From NCBI GenBank assembly GCA_021776785.1, contig JAJFFF010000013.1:1-64000 (forward strand): DNA of 64,000 bases, read 5' to 3'. The notes beneath the pieces are model-generated. The model worked only from the letters and a program-made list of their open reading frames with translations. It did not search any database and was not told the origin of the DNA. Position numbers and translations under genes: made by a program. The stretch is from Planctomycetota bacterium (GTDB lineage Bacteria > Planctomycetota > PLA2). Of the stretch, positions 44,374 to 53,018 are shown one piece after another; position 1 is the first letter of the stretch; each line of letters begins with the position of its first letter.

Positions 44374-46107
44374 CTACCGCGTCGCGGCGAGACCGTAGAC
44401 GCCCAACGCGCTGCGCTTCGCACGCAACGTCAGTTTTTCGCTGTCGCGCACGACGACGAACTCGACCTCTCTGGGGCCGTCGGCCCAACTCCGCGAGAGT
44501 CCGTGGAGGACGCCGCCGTCGGGTACGGGCCGACGGTCGTACGCGACGATGATGTCGCCGACCATCACGCCCGCTTGTTTCGCCAGCGCGTCCGGTTTTG
44601 AGAAACCCGTGACGAGAAAACCCGTGGCGTCCGGTGCGAGCACCGTCAGCGCGGCCGCCGCCGCCGCGCGTGCTTCGGCGCCGGGATCGCTCGCCGCCGT
44701 TGCGCGGACCGCGCGGATCCATGTCGCGCCGGGATCGGTTTCGGGTTTGCCGTGCGTGATCCACTGCGCGAGTTGCACGAGTCGTGTCGCGACCATGCCG
44801 CGCGCGTTGGGCGTGGCCGTGAAGTCGCGGAGCGCGGCGAGAAGCGCTGCCTGCGAATCGTCGGTCTGCATGCCCGCGAGGCTCTCGATCAGCGCCCACT
44901 GCACGGCCGGATCCTTCTCGATCGGCAAAATGCGCCGGTACTGTTCAAGAGTGCGTTCCAGCGGACGGCTCCAGGGCAGCGACCACGCCGCCTGCAGACG
45001 GAAGTCCGCCGGCGCGGGGTTTTCGAGTGCCCATTCCAGGACCGGAATGGTGGCCGGATCGTCGAGTGCGGTCGAGGCGGCCATGTCGGAAAGCCCGAGG
45101 TCGCTGCCGCGCCCCGAGTCGTTGCGGATCTTTAACCACAACTCCATGGCGAGCGGCCAGCCCTCGGTCTTCATGGCGAGAAGCTCGCGGAGTGCGGCCA
45201 ACGCGTGCTGAGCTTCGCCGCGTTCGAACCATCCGTCCATCTCGGCGCGCAGTTGCGCCACGCGCGTGCGTTGTGCTTCCGTGCTGACGTTCGCGCCGTC
45301 GGCCGTCGAAGTGCGCCGCAGCGTTGCGTTCGCTTGTTCGAGCGCGAGTTCCGTCTGGCGCAAGCGGTCCGTCGCCTGTTCCAGCTGCAGTCGTATCGCT
45401 CGTTCGTCACGTCGCCACGCTTCGGCGCCTGTCGATGCGGCGCGCGCGTCGCTACGGTTTGTGCTGGTCGCGACAAAAGTCAGAGTGGACCCCGCCGTGG
45501 CGGCGACGACGGCGATAAGCGCAGCTTTTTTGGTCATGATGGCGACTCCTGTCGAGAGCATTCCCGCGGTGGCTGTTCGTGGCGCGGCCAACGGGAGCAG
45601 CGCGATACACCAGGACCGTCGATCGCCCCGGTGGAGATCGTCGAGCCGTCCGCGCAGGTGCGCCAGTGCTCGACGGAGCCGCACGCGCACCGTTTCCACC
45701 GGCGTGGCCGTCCGCTTCGCGATTTCGCGCGGCGGCAGATCCTCGAAGTAGCGCAGCAAAATCATCTGTCGGTAAGGTTCTTCCAATTCCAGAACGGACG
45801 ATACGACGCGGCGGTGCACTTCCGCGCGCGCGACGAGCTCGTCGGCGGCCGCCGCATTGTCGGGCTTACTGGCCGCGCGCTCGTGAACGCGGCGACGCCC
45901 CGCGCCCCGCGCTTGCGTGCGCGCGAGATTTCTGGTCACGGTGTAGAGCCATCCGCGCGACGGTCGGGGCTGGCGCAGCGCTTTGAGCATCGTCTCCTGG
46001 GCGACGTCGTCGGCGGTGGCCGGGTCGCGGATCAGTTCGCCCGCAACGCGGCGCACAAACTCGGTCTGCGCGAGGAGCGTCTCGAGGTTCGGCGTCGGTC
46101 CTTCCAT
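44374..46107 (-). CDS. ECF sigma factor fused to membrane helix, HEAT-like region and PDZ domain
   Basis: A 577-residue protein. Residues 1-165 are an ECF sigma factor: VRRVAGELIRDPATADDVAQETMLKAL, WLYTVTRNLARTQARG (region 2), then LELEEPYRQMILLRYFEDLPPREIA and VRVRLRRALAHLR (region 4). A membrane helix lies at about 190-212 (KKAALIAVVAATAGSTLTFV), then a coiled coil (about 225-285), HEAT-like helices (about 290-480) and a PDZ-like domain from about 500 (GFLVTGFSKPDALAKQAGVMVGDIIVAYDRRPV). The C-terminal two thirds should be extracytoplasmic. This resembles planctomycetal ECF factors with C-terminal sensor extensions. Pirin lies next, divergent. Confidence 0.85.
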   Translation of the reverse strand: MEGPTPNLETLLAQTEFVRRVAGELIRDPATADDVAQETMLKALRQPRPSRGWLYTVTRNLARTQARGAGRRRVHERAASKPDNAAAADELVARAEVHRRVVSSVLELEEPYRQMILLRYFEDLPPREIAKRTATPVETVRVRLRRALAHLRGRLDDLHRGDRRSWCIALLPLAAPRTATAGMLSTGVAIMTKKAALIAVVAATAGSTLTFVATSTNRSDARAASTGAEAWRRDERAIRLQLEQATDRLRQTELALEQANATLRRTSTADGANVSTEAQRTRVAQLRAEMDGWFERGEAQHALAALRELLAMKTEGWPLAMELWLKIRNDSGRGSDLGLSDMAASTALDDPATIPVLEWALENPAPADFRLQAAWSLPWSRPLERTLEQYRRILPIEKDPAVQWALIESLAGMQTDDSQAALLAALRDFTATPNARGMVATRLVQLAQWITHGKPETDPGATWIRAVRATAASDPGAEARAAAAAALTVLAPDATGFLVTGFSKPDALAKQAGVMVGDIIVAYDRRPVPDGGVLHGLSRSWADGPREVEFVVVRDSEKLTLRAKRSALGVYGLAATR

Positions 46108-46217
46108 GACTCAAAAAGCAGACTCCGCCGGAACCAAAAACGGGTCAAGAAAATTTCATCGCACGAGGCGACAATGGAGAATTCGAATCCGTTTTGTCGT
46201 GCACGAGGGGAAGAACC

Positions 46218-46922
46218 ATGATTCAGATTCGCAGGTCCGAGGAGCGTGGCCACGCCAACCATGGGTGGCTCGACTCGTATCACACGTTCTCATTTGCAAG
46301 CTACCGAGACCCGGAGTTCATGGGGTACAGCGTGCTTCGCGTTGTCAATCAGGATCGCGTGACGCCGGGCGCCGGGTTCGGGACGCACGGGCACAAAGAC
46401 ATGGAGATCGTGTCTTACGTGTTGGACGGCGTTTTAGAACACAAAGACGGCATGGGCAACGGGTCCCAGCTTCGTCCTGGCGACGTGCAGCTGATGTCGG
46501 CCGGCAGCGGAGTGACCCACAGCGAATTCAACGGTTCGCCGGACGAGGCGCTTCACTTTCTGCAGATGTGGGTCCTGCCTGCGCAACGCGACACGACGCC
46601 TCGCTACGGAGAGCGACACTTCGACGCGAGCGAACGGCAAGGGCATCTCCGGCTCGTCGTCTCCCCCGACGGCCGCGACGAATCACTCAAGATCGGCCAG
46701 GACGCATGCCTGTACGCGGGGCTCCTCGACGGGAACGAAGAGATCGAGTTTGATCGAGACGAACGCCGGTGCGCGTGGCTCCATCTCGCGCGCGGCACCT
46801 TGCTCCTAAACGGGGAAGCGCTGGAACCGGGAGACGGCGCGGCCATCGAAGACGAGCGGCGTCTGACGTTCACGCGCGGCCAAAGCGCCGAGTTCGTCTT
46901 GTGGGATCTCCCCGCGCCCTGA
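46218..46922 (+). CDS. Pirin-like cupin (YhaK/quercetinase type)
   Basis: A 234-residue pirin-family protein: HTFSFASYRDPEFMGYSVLRVVNQD, GFGTHGHKDMEIVSYVLDGVLEHKD with the metal ligands H-x-H and E, and VQLMSAGSGVTHSEFNGS with a further His. Members are iron cupins with quercetinase-like activity or redox-sensing roles. GGGGAAG before the ATG supports the start. Divergent from the PDZ sigma gene. Confidence 0.92.
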   Translation: MIQIRRSEERGHANHGWLDSYHTFSFASYRDPEFMGYSVLRVVNQDRVTPGAGFGTHGHKDMEIVSYVLDGVLEHKDGMGNGSQLRPGDVQLMSAGSGVTHSEFNGSPDEALHFLQMWVLPAQRDTTPRYGERHFDASERQGHLRLVVSPDGRDESLKIGQDACLYAGLLDGNEEIEFDRDERRCAWLHLARGTLLLNGEALEPGDGAAIEDERRLTFTRGQSAEFVLWDLPAP

Positions 46923-47041
46923 CGGTTTGCGTGCTCGCCCTCCTGGCCCGCGGTATCCGCTCAGCTATCCCTTAGAAATAAACCGCCCCAAAAACCGGAA
47001 CGCGGTGGGCGCCGGCTGGAGATATGGTGTGGAGGACTGTT

Positions 47042-49432
47042 ATGCGTCGCGATGCAAGTCTGGTCGAACATATCTTGAACACGCGGGACGAAGATTCGTT
47101 TCGCGCGCTCGTGGAACGGCACGCCGATGCCGTCTTGCGGCTCGCCGCGTCCGTCGTGCGCGACCGCCAGGCGGCCGAGGACGTGGCGCAGGAGACGTTT
47201 TTGACGGTGAGCCGCAAGCTCGGGCGATTCGATACGCGCCGCAGCCTCCGCGCATGGATTTTGGGGATCGCGTACCGCCACGCGCTCAAGGCGCGCCGGC
47301 GGTCCGCCGCCGCGTCGCGGCGCGAGGAGCAGGCCATGACCGATCGCAAAAACGCCGCCGACCAAACGCGTCATGATCCGGAACAAAACGCGAGCCAGCG
47401 CGAGCACGCCCGCGTCGTCGCCGAAGAACTGGCGAACCTTCCCGCGGCGCAACGCGTGCTCGTCACGTTGCGCTACCAGGAGGGTCTCAGCTACGCGGAG
47501 GCCGCCGCGGCGACCGGCGTGCGCGAGGGCACGGCGCGGAGTCGCGTGGGTCGCGCGCTCGCGGCGTTGCGCGGGTCGCTTTCGCGCCGTGGCGTCGTCT
47601 TGTCGACGGGCGCGTTGACGCCGATGCTCGCGGATCTCTCACCGGCGCACGCCGGGACCGCGCTGGTCGACGCGTGCGTCGCGAAAGGCGTGGCGGGACT
47701 CGCCGCGCCGGCGGCGGTCGGTGCGGTCGGTCTCAAAATCGGGATCGCGGCCGCCGTTCTCGCGACGGCCGGCGCGTTCGTAGGAATCAACCTGCGTGAC
47801 GACGATGCACAGCGAGCGGAGCGGCGCGCCGACGCGGCCCGCGGTCCGGCTGCGCGCGTGCTCGCGGACGGCGGTGCGGACGACGCGCAACCGCAGGCGG
47901 ATGATCGTGGATCGGCAGAAGCGGAGTCGTCGAAAAAACAGCCGGAGACCGTCGCCGGACCGCAGCCGGAGAAGGAAGAACGCTACATCACCGTCAACGG
48001 CAAAAAGATTCCGTTGTCGAAGTTCCTCGGTGACAAGAACAAACTCCGCGTCGGCCCGGACGGCAAAGTCCGGCGCGGCCCGATCAAGATCAACAACGGC
48101 GGTGCGCGCGTCAGCGGCCGCGGTTCGATCGGTGCGCCCGGTCACATGGACGAGAACGGAAACTGGGTGTGGCCGAAGACGAAGCGTTTCGGAGAGCCGG
48201 CGCGGCACTACGGCGACGCGCGTCTTGAGGGTCGGGTCGTCGATCGTGCGGGCGTGCCCGTGGCCGATGCCGTCGTGTATCGGTTGACGCCGGACACACC
48301 GCGCGACGAGTCGACGATCGTCAGCGGCGCGTACACCGATCGCGTCGCGAAGACGGACGCCGCGGGCCGCTTCGTGATCGAAAAACAAAAAGCGGGGCGC
48401 GCGCTGTTTATGGCGGACTACCGCGGCGTGATGCTCGTGCCGGGAGTCGGCATTGACACCGCGAACGCCGCTTCGACCGATCTCACCGCGGGCGAGACGA
48501 CGCGCGGGCTCGTCATCCGCGTGCCCGTTGTCGTGAGCGACCTCGCGTCGTTGAGCGGCGTGATTCGCGACAAGGAGGGCAAACCGGTTCCGGGCGCGCA
48601 GGTCTGGCTCGGTCGGCGCGTTCGCATCGTGTCGAAACCCGATGGCTCGTTCGACTTCGGCCTCGTGCCCTCGGGCGTGCACATCGTGTACGTCGAGCAA
48701 AGCGGACTCGAGACGCACGAGGAGTCGTTCACGCTCGCGGCGCGTGAAAAGCGCGTGCTGTCGGTCGAGATGGCGTACCTCAGCGAGGGCGACAAGCGTC
48801 TCGCCGGAATCGTGCTCGACGATCGCGGTTTGCCCGTCCCCCGCGCGCGCGTGACGCTCACCGGCGGCTCGGGAACGATCCGGAGTCAGGGGACCGACGA
48901 GAAGGGCCAGTACGCGTTCGAGAAGTTGCCGGCGGAGCTGAGCGAGCTTCGGTTGTCGATCCACGTGACTCCGCCGAAGGGATACTTTCACGCGTACGTG
49001 AAGGAGGCGACGTTCCCCGCGGACCACTTTGAGATCCGCGTCGACCGTTCGGTCGAGCTGCGCGTGCGCGTGACCGGCGTGGACGGCGTGCCGCTTCAAT
49101 CCCTCGCGTACGCCTTGGAGACGCGGGTGAAACGCGGCGAAAAGACGGTGTGGTACGGCGCGCGCACAGGCAGTCGTTTCATCGAGTCCGGCGTTATCGA
49201 CGACTTGCAGTTCGCGGTCGGCAAGCCGCTCCGCGTCAAAGTCGAAGCGCCCGGCCACGAGGTGTACTTAGAAGAACTCGACACCGCCGTTGACGTCAAA
49301 GAGCTCGAGATCCACGTGCAGCTGCGCGCTTCGTCGACAGACGAACCCGAAGACACCGAAGAACAAGCCCCGCAGCCGAAGCCGGAGCCGAGAGAGGAAG
49401 ACGACGCCGCCGCCGACGACGACGAGACTTGA
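47042..49432 (+). CDS. ECF sigma factor fused to membrane helix and carboxypeptidase regulatory-like domains
   Basis: A 796-residue protein. Residues about 10-85 are region 2 (VLRLAASVVRDRQAAEDVAQETFLTVSRKLGRF, RAWILGIAYRHALKARRR) and about 125-185 region 4 (LPAAQRVLVTLRYQEGLSYAEAAAATGVREGTARSRVGRALAAL). A hydrophobic helix follows at about 235-258 (KIGIAAAVLATAGAFVGI), then a low-complexity stretch and carboxypeptidase regulatory-like units from about 390 (LEGRVVDRAGVPVADAVVY, LSGVIRDKEGKPVPGAQVWL, LAGIVLDDRGLPVPRARVTL), and a very acidic tail. ATG 47042 is preferred because GGAGG lies seven bases before it. Confidence 0.85.
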   Translation: MRRDASLVEHILNTRDEDSFRALVERHADAVLRLAASVVRDRQAAEDVAQETFLTVSRKLGRFDTRRSLRAWILGIAYRHALKARRRSAAASRREEQAMTDRKNAADQTRHDPEQNASQREHARVVAEELANLPAAQRVLVTLRYQEGLSYAEAAAATGVREGTARSRVGRALAALRGSLSRRGVVLSTGALTPMLADLSPAHAGTALVDACVAKGVAGLAAPAAVGAVGLKIGIAAAVLATAGAFVGINLRDDDAQRAERRADAARGPAARVLADGGADDAQPQADDRGSAEAESSKKQPETVAGPQPEKEERYITVNGKKIPLSKFLGDKNKLRVGPDGKVRRGPIKINNGGARVSGRGSIGAPGHMDENGNWVWPKTKRFGEPARHYGDARLEGRVVDRAGVPVADAVVYRLTPDTPRDESTIVSGAYTDRVAKTDAAGRFVIEKQKAGRALFMADYRGVMLVPGVGIDTANAASTDLTAGETTRGLVIRVPVVVSDLASLSGVIRDKEGKPVPGAQVWLGRRVRIVSKPDGSFDFGLVPSGVHIVYVEQSGLETHEESFTLAAREKRVLSVEMAYLSEGDKRLAGIVLDDRGLPVPRARVTLTGGSGTIRSQGTDEKGQYAFEKLPAELSELRLSIHVTPPKGYFHAYVKEATFPADHFEIRVDRSVELRVRVTGVDGVPLQSLAYALETRVKRGEKTVWYGARTGSRFIESGVIDDLQFAVGKPLRVKVEAPGHEVYLEELDTAVDVKELEIHVQLRASSTDEPEDTEEQAPQPKPEPREEDDAAADDDET

Positions 49433-49452
49433 GGAGCGCTTCCCGTTCTTCA

Positions 49453-50502
49453 CTACATCTCACTGATGGTGATGGCCGCGGCGATCTTGTGGTCGAGGCC
49501 CCAGGGACGGGACTCCGCGTTGCACAGGATCGTCACGATCGTGCGACCGCCGTCGTGCAGCGAGGAGACGAAATGCACGCCGGGGTCGGAGCCACACACA
49601 GAGTGCACCCGCGGCGAGTCCGCGCGCTCAATGATCCAGACCCCTAAGCCGTAGTGGCTGGAGTCGGGGTCGTTGCCGGTGGACACGGCGGGCTTGAGCA
49701 CGCTGCGGGTCAACTCGTCACCCAAGATGCGCCTGCCCAGCAGCGCGCGCCAAAAGCGCCCCATGTCGGCCGCCGTGGTGAAGGCACCACCGTCGCCCCC
49801 GCCGCGGATGGGGACGGCGTACTGATTCGTGCGCCAGGCGCCGTCGTCGCTCTCGACATAAGAGTGAGCGGTACGCGGCGGCAGGCTGTCCAGGCGGAAG
49901 TAACCCGAGTCGGCCATGCCGGCTGGACCGAAGACGTGTTGCGCGACAAACTCGGAGAAGTTCTGGCCACTGACGTGTTCCACGATGAGTGCGAGGAGGA
50001 CGTAGGCCCCGTCGTTGTAAGCAAACTGATGGCCGGGCGGAAAGAGTTGGCGTGCGTTCTGAAACAGCGGCAGGAAGTCGGCCGGCGATGCGAACGCGTA
50101 CATCGGCCGCTCTTTCCAGATGTCTTCGTAGTCCTGGCCGCCCTCCTCGTCGAAGTAGCTGGGAAGACCAGAAGTATGGGTCAAGAGCTGTCGCACCGTC
50201 ACTGCGGGGTCGAAGTGCGGGAACGCAGTCCCGGCGCAGTCGCGCAGGGATGTCTCCAGCGTTAGCCGTCCCTGCTCGACCAGTTTGCAGATTGAAAGGG
50301 CCGTGAAAATCTTGCAGCCCGAAGCGACCTGGAAGCGTGTATCGGGTGTATTGGGAATGGAGTCGGAGCGGTTGGCCAAGCCCTGGGCCAGCTCGAACAC
50401 CACCTCGTCGTCGCGCTCGACGCGCATTACGCCGCTGAACGCGAGCTGGAATTCGTGGGCGCGAACGAGGCTTTCGATGCGCTCGGTGATGGGGATCGGC
50501 AT
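49453..50502 (-). CDS. Beta-lactamase-fold serine hydrolase
   Basis: A 349-residue class C-like beta-lactamase-fold protein. The nucleophile motif is FQVASGCKIF (SxxK: Ser61, Lys64), TVRQLLTHTSGLPSYF is the family signature, and FAYNDGAYVLLALIVEHVSG carries the Y-x-N near residue 160. No signal peptide, so probably cytoplasmic esterase or peptidase rather than a lactamase. Convergent with the sigma-fusion gene. Confidence 0.9.
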   Translation of the reverse strand: MPIPITERIESLVRAHEFQLAFSGVMRVERDDEVVFELAQGLANRSDSIPNTPDTRFQVASGCKIFTALSICKLVEQGRLTLETSLRDCAGTAFPHFDPAVTVRQLLTHTSGLPSYFDEEGGQDYEDIWKERPMYAFASPADFLPLFQNARQLFPPGHQFAYNDGAYVLLALIVEHVSGQNFSEFVAQHVFGPAGMADSGYFRLDSLPPRTAHSYVESDDGAWRTNQYAVPIRGGGDGGAFTTAADMGRFWRALLGRRILGDELTRSVLKPAVSTGNDPDSSHYGLGVWIIERADSPRVHSVCGSDPGVHFVSSLHDGGRTIVTILCNAESRPWGLDHKIAAAITISEM

Positions 50503-50782
50503 GGCGGTTCTCTCGCTGGCTAAGAGAATCCTAGTCTATTGGCCCGATGGCAGGTCGCCGTCTTTGCGGCGTCATTCTCTCGTCACGCGGGATGTAGAAA
50601 CGACGGTGAGCCATGCTCACTCGGCGGTCGGGCGGCTTTCGACACCTCGGCAGCCCGGGTGTTGGACGGTCGTCGAATTCAGCCCGGACGGAGAAGCGTC
50701 GTCTCCTCTCAGTCGCATCGCTCTCGAGGCGATGTCCATCTCTCAGGCGGAGCCTCGACCTGGAAGCGCAGCTCGACAAAAC
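50503..50782. other. Intergenic stretch without a supported gene
   Basis: 280 bp between two minus-strand genes. A small hairpin GTGAGC/GCTCAC (50606-50620) is present. A minus-strand frame here contains MAHRRFYIPRDE, faintly like the start of an RsmE-type methyltransferase, but it ends after a few residues. Long open frames on the plus strand over this region are Arg-rich shadows. Confidence 0.3.
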
Positions 50783-51256
50783 TTACGCGACGGCAAGCAC
50801 CGCGAACCGTTCACATACGAGCGGCATGTCGCGTGCGGGGACGCGACCGATTCGAGGCAGAAACGCTGCAAAAAAATCCCAGTGGGCGGCGCGCCAACTG
50901 GCAAGCGTGCGATCGTCTTCGCCTTCCGCGTAGGCAAAGTCAGCGGGCACGTCTTCAAACGTCTGGACACGCACGTCGGTCGTCTCGATCAGACAAAGAG
51001 GCGCCCCGCAGCCGTCGATCACGATGCCGAGATCGCCCACCAGAGGCAGCGGCGAATTGTCGTGCTCGTATTCCCAGAGCGCGCTGCACGTCGCTGTTTT
51101 GATACCGGCGACCACCAGCGCGCCGAGCCGATCGGCCATGGCCGGATCAGCGCCAAATCCCCAAGCCTCGGGCATCGGGAAGTCCGCGTGCTGCCAATCG
51201 GGCCGCAGTCCGCGGCAAGAGTTCCAAAAGGCAAGAATGTCGGCGGCCTGCTGCAC
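50783..51256 (-). CDS. ASCH-domain protein
   Basis: A 157-residue protein with the ASCH fold pattern: AWGFGADPAMADRLGALVVAGIKTATCSALWEYE (G-x-K-x-(A/S)T-x-(S/W)), PLPLVGDLGIVIDGCGAPLCLIETTDV and FAYAEGEDDRTLASWRAAHWDFF. ASCH domains are predicted RNA-binding modules, some with amidohydrolase activity. The start is GTG. Single gene. Confidence 0.85.
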   Translation of the reverse strand: MQQAADILAFWNSCRGLRPDWQHADFPMPEAWGFGADPAMADRLGALVVAGIKTATCSALWEYEHDNSPLPLVGDLGIVIDGCGAPLCLIETTDVRVQTFEDVPADFAYAEGEDDRTLASWRAAHWDFFAAFLPRIGRVPARDMPLVCERFAVLAVA

Positions 51257-51302
51257 GTAGACAGCTTAGCGTGTGCTGCGGCGCATCGCACAGGAGTGTG
51301 GG

Positions 51303-51632
51303 TCACGCAGCGTGTCGGCGGCTGCCGACGCCGCGATAGCCTGGGCTTTTGGCGGTCGCGACGAGCACGAGCAGTGTGATCGGCAACTGAATCGTCAAAA
51401 CGCCGGCCCACGAAAATCTGGTGAGCGCCCACGCGGCAAAGTTCGCGATAAAACACGCGGCCCACAAGAGCTCCCAGTTTCGACGCACGCGAAAGACGTT
51501 ACAAAACAGGAAAAAGTGAGCGACGACAAGCGGGATGAGGGCGACGAACGGTGTCTGGCGAAGAAACCACGTACCGACCGCGCTAAGCGCGAGGAAGCAC
51601 GCATCGCCACCCGAAAATCGAAACTTAGACAT
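51303..51632 (-). CDS. Small three-helix membrane protein of unknown function
   Basis: A 109-residue protein with three probable membrane helices (ACFLALSAVGTWFL, PFVALIPLVVAHFFLFCNVF, LLWAACFIANFAAWAL plus a C-terminal hydrophobic stretch VLTIQLPITLLVLVAT). I do not recognise the family. No nearby partner in the same operon; ASCH gene is 46 bp downstream on the same strand. Confidence 0.7.
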   Translation of the reverse strand: MSKFRFSGGDACFLALSAVGTWFLRQTPFVALIPLVVAHFFLFCNVFRVRRNWELLWAACFIANFAAWALTRFSWAGVLTIQLPITLLVLVATAKSPGYRGVGSRRHAA

Positions 51633-51820
51633 GAAACGCCATCTCGCTCAGCGAGCGAATTGCCGATCAATTCTCGGGGCCGTTGCACCCGGCGCTCAAG
51701 AGAACTCGCCGCGGTTAATCGTCGGGTCAACCTTCCAGTTCCAGTAGATCGTCCTCATGCGCGCGCCTTGGCTGAGGCACCAATTTACGGAGATCCAAAG
51801 AGCCGGTATCTCTAGGTGAT

Positions 51821-52480
51821 ATGAAAGCACTCGTCGACTTAGTGTTTGACTGCACTGCTCGTGTCACCATGCTTCAGGAGATCTGGGACAGGCCGCACGC
51901 TAGGCACGAATGCCGACTCTTGCGGCAGAACACAGCGATGATTTTGGCAACCACCAAAGCACAAGTGTCTAGTCGAATTGTCCGCCCCGGTGTTCGTGGA
52001 TACGATGATTTGTCGCGATCCATGGAGAAGCTGACGTCGATGTTCTGCACGCTCAAAAACAACAGCGATGTGGCGCGTAAAGCAGAGCCTCTGTTGCACA
52101 AGGTCGTTCAGGCGTTGGGTGATTTTGATGATTCTAGTTCCAGTTGGATCAGGGGCCGGATTCAATCTATAGCTGACTCCGCTGCGGCACTTGCTCGGCA
52201 GGTGGCGATGTCGAGTAACTTCGATTCAATTGCGCAGCACGACGTAGTTTTTTGCCATCAGAACATGAAACACGTGCTTGAAATCTTGCTAGGAATCGAA
52301 CTAGACTTCGACGCCACTCAGCTTGATGAAGGCGCTGCTGACCCGGAAGAAGACGCTGATGCCCCGAAGGAAGAAGACCCCGATGCCTCGGAAGAAGAAG
52401 AACCAAGAAGGGAACGAGAAGGGTCCTGCACGCCAGCGGGAGTTTGGCCGGCTGATCGAGTCAGCGAAAAAAATACTTGA
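51821..52480 (+). CDS. Hypothetical helical protein with acidic C-terminal tail, lower GC
   Basis: A 219-residue protein. The first 165 residues look helical (EIWDRPHARHECRLLRQNT, LLHKVVQALGDFDDSSSSW, CHQNMKHVLEILLG) with no recognised domain; residues about 165-200 are a Glu/Asp-rich tail. Base composition is visibly more AT-rich than its neighbours (near half GC by eye), as in the overlapping HTH gene, pointing to recent transfer. The 3' end overlaps that gene by at least 98 bases in another frame, so the two are surely one unit. Confidence 0.6.
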   Translation: MKALVDLVFDCTARVTMLQEIWDRPHARHECRLLRQNTAMILATTKAQVSSRIVRPGVRGYDDLSRSMEKLTSMFCTLKNNSDVARKAEPLLHKVVQALGDFDDSSSSWIRGRIQSIADSAAALARQVAMSSNFDSIAQHDVVFCHQNMKHVLEILLGIELDFDATQLDEGAADPEEDADAPKEEDPDASEEEEPRREREGSCTPAGVWPADRVSEKNT

Positions 52481-53018
52481 GGCCAAGAAGGGTCTGAGTC
52501 TCACGTACCGAGAAATCTGCGATGCCGTAGGCCTACACCCACCTGATCTCACGAATTGGAAGAACGGACGCAAGCCGCCTACGTTGGACGAAAAACTCGT
52601 GCGACTTGCAACGTACCTAGAGATTCCACTCGTGCCGTTCCTCATGTATGCGATGGAGCAGCGTGTTGCACTGCAAGAGGCAGCGGAGGGAACAGATCCG
52701 AAGGACTGCTTGCTGCCGACGATCGAAAAAATTCTCGCGGATCGCGTTGCAATTTTCGTCCGAGTCGCAGACAAGCCTGGGCTCATGGCTCGCTTGACAA
52801 CGTGCATGTTTGACAACGAGCTCAACATCGAACGCCTTAGCACGTTTCAGTCAGTGGAGGTTGTGGACGGCGAACGCTTGTATGAGTTTCGAGTCCGTGC
52901 ACGTTGGATGAAGTCCTCCATCGATCGACTAGATCTCCAGCGCAAGATCACGACGGCTCTTGGTATCGAAGGCTCCCGCCACCAGCTGGTTAGGGTCTGG
53001 CCAAGACCCCATCACTAG
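52383..53018 (+). CDS. HTH (XRE-like) protein with C-terminal ACT-like domain, lower GC
   Basis: About 211 residues from ATG 52383; ATG codons at 52326 and 52359 are also in frame. A Lys-rich N-terminus (MPRKKKNQEG) precedes an XRE-like helix-turn-helix (LSLTYREICDAVGLHPPDLTNWKNGRKPPTLDEKLVRLATYLEI) and an ACT-like domain (VAIFVRVADKPGLMARLTTCMFDNELNIERLSTF). Its first part lies inside the preceding gene: the same GAAGAAGA-rich DNA reads as acidic residues there and as lysines here. A regulator sensing a small ligand is the natural guess. The 3' end overlaps the convergent methyltransferase by 29 bases. Confidence 0.65.
   Translation: MPRKKKNQEGNEKGPARQREFGRLIESAKKILEAKKGLSLTYREICDAVGLHPPDLTNWKNGRKPPTLDEKLVRLATYLEIPLVPFLMYAMEQRVALQEAAEGTDPKDCLLPTIEKILADRVAIFVRVADKPGLMARLTTCMFDNELNIERLSTFQSVEVVDGERLYEFRVRARWMKSSIDRLDLQRKITTALGIEGSRHQLVRVWPRPHH

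Noticed and set aside
47639..49258. A 539-codon minus-strand frame
   Set aside because: Antisense to the sigma-carboxypeptidase-regulatory-like fusion; no recognisable domain.
50285..51379. A 364-codon plus-strand frame
   Set aside because: Antisense to the hydrolase and ASCH genes across an intergenic gap; no domain, low-complexity composition.
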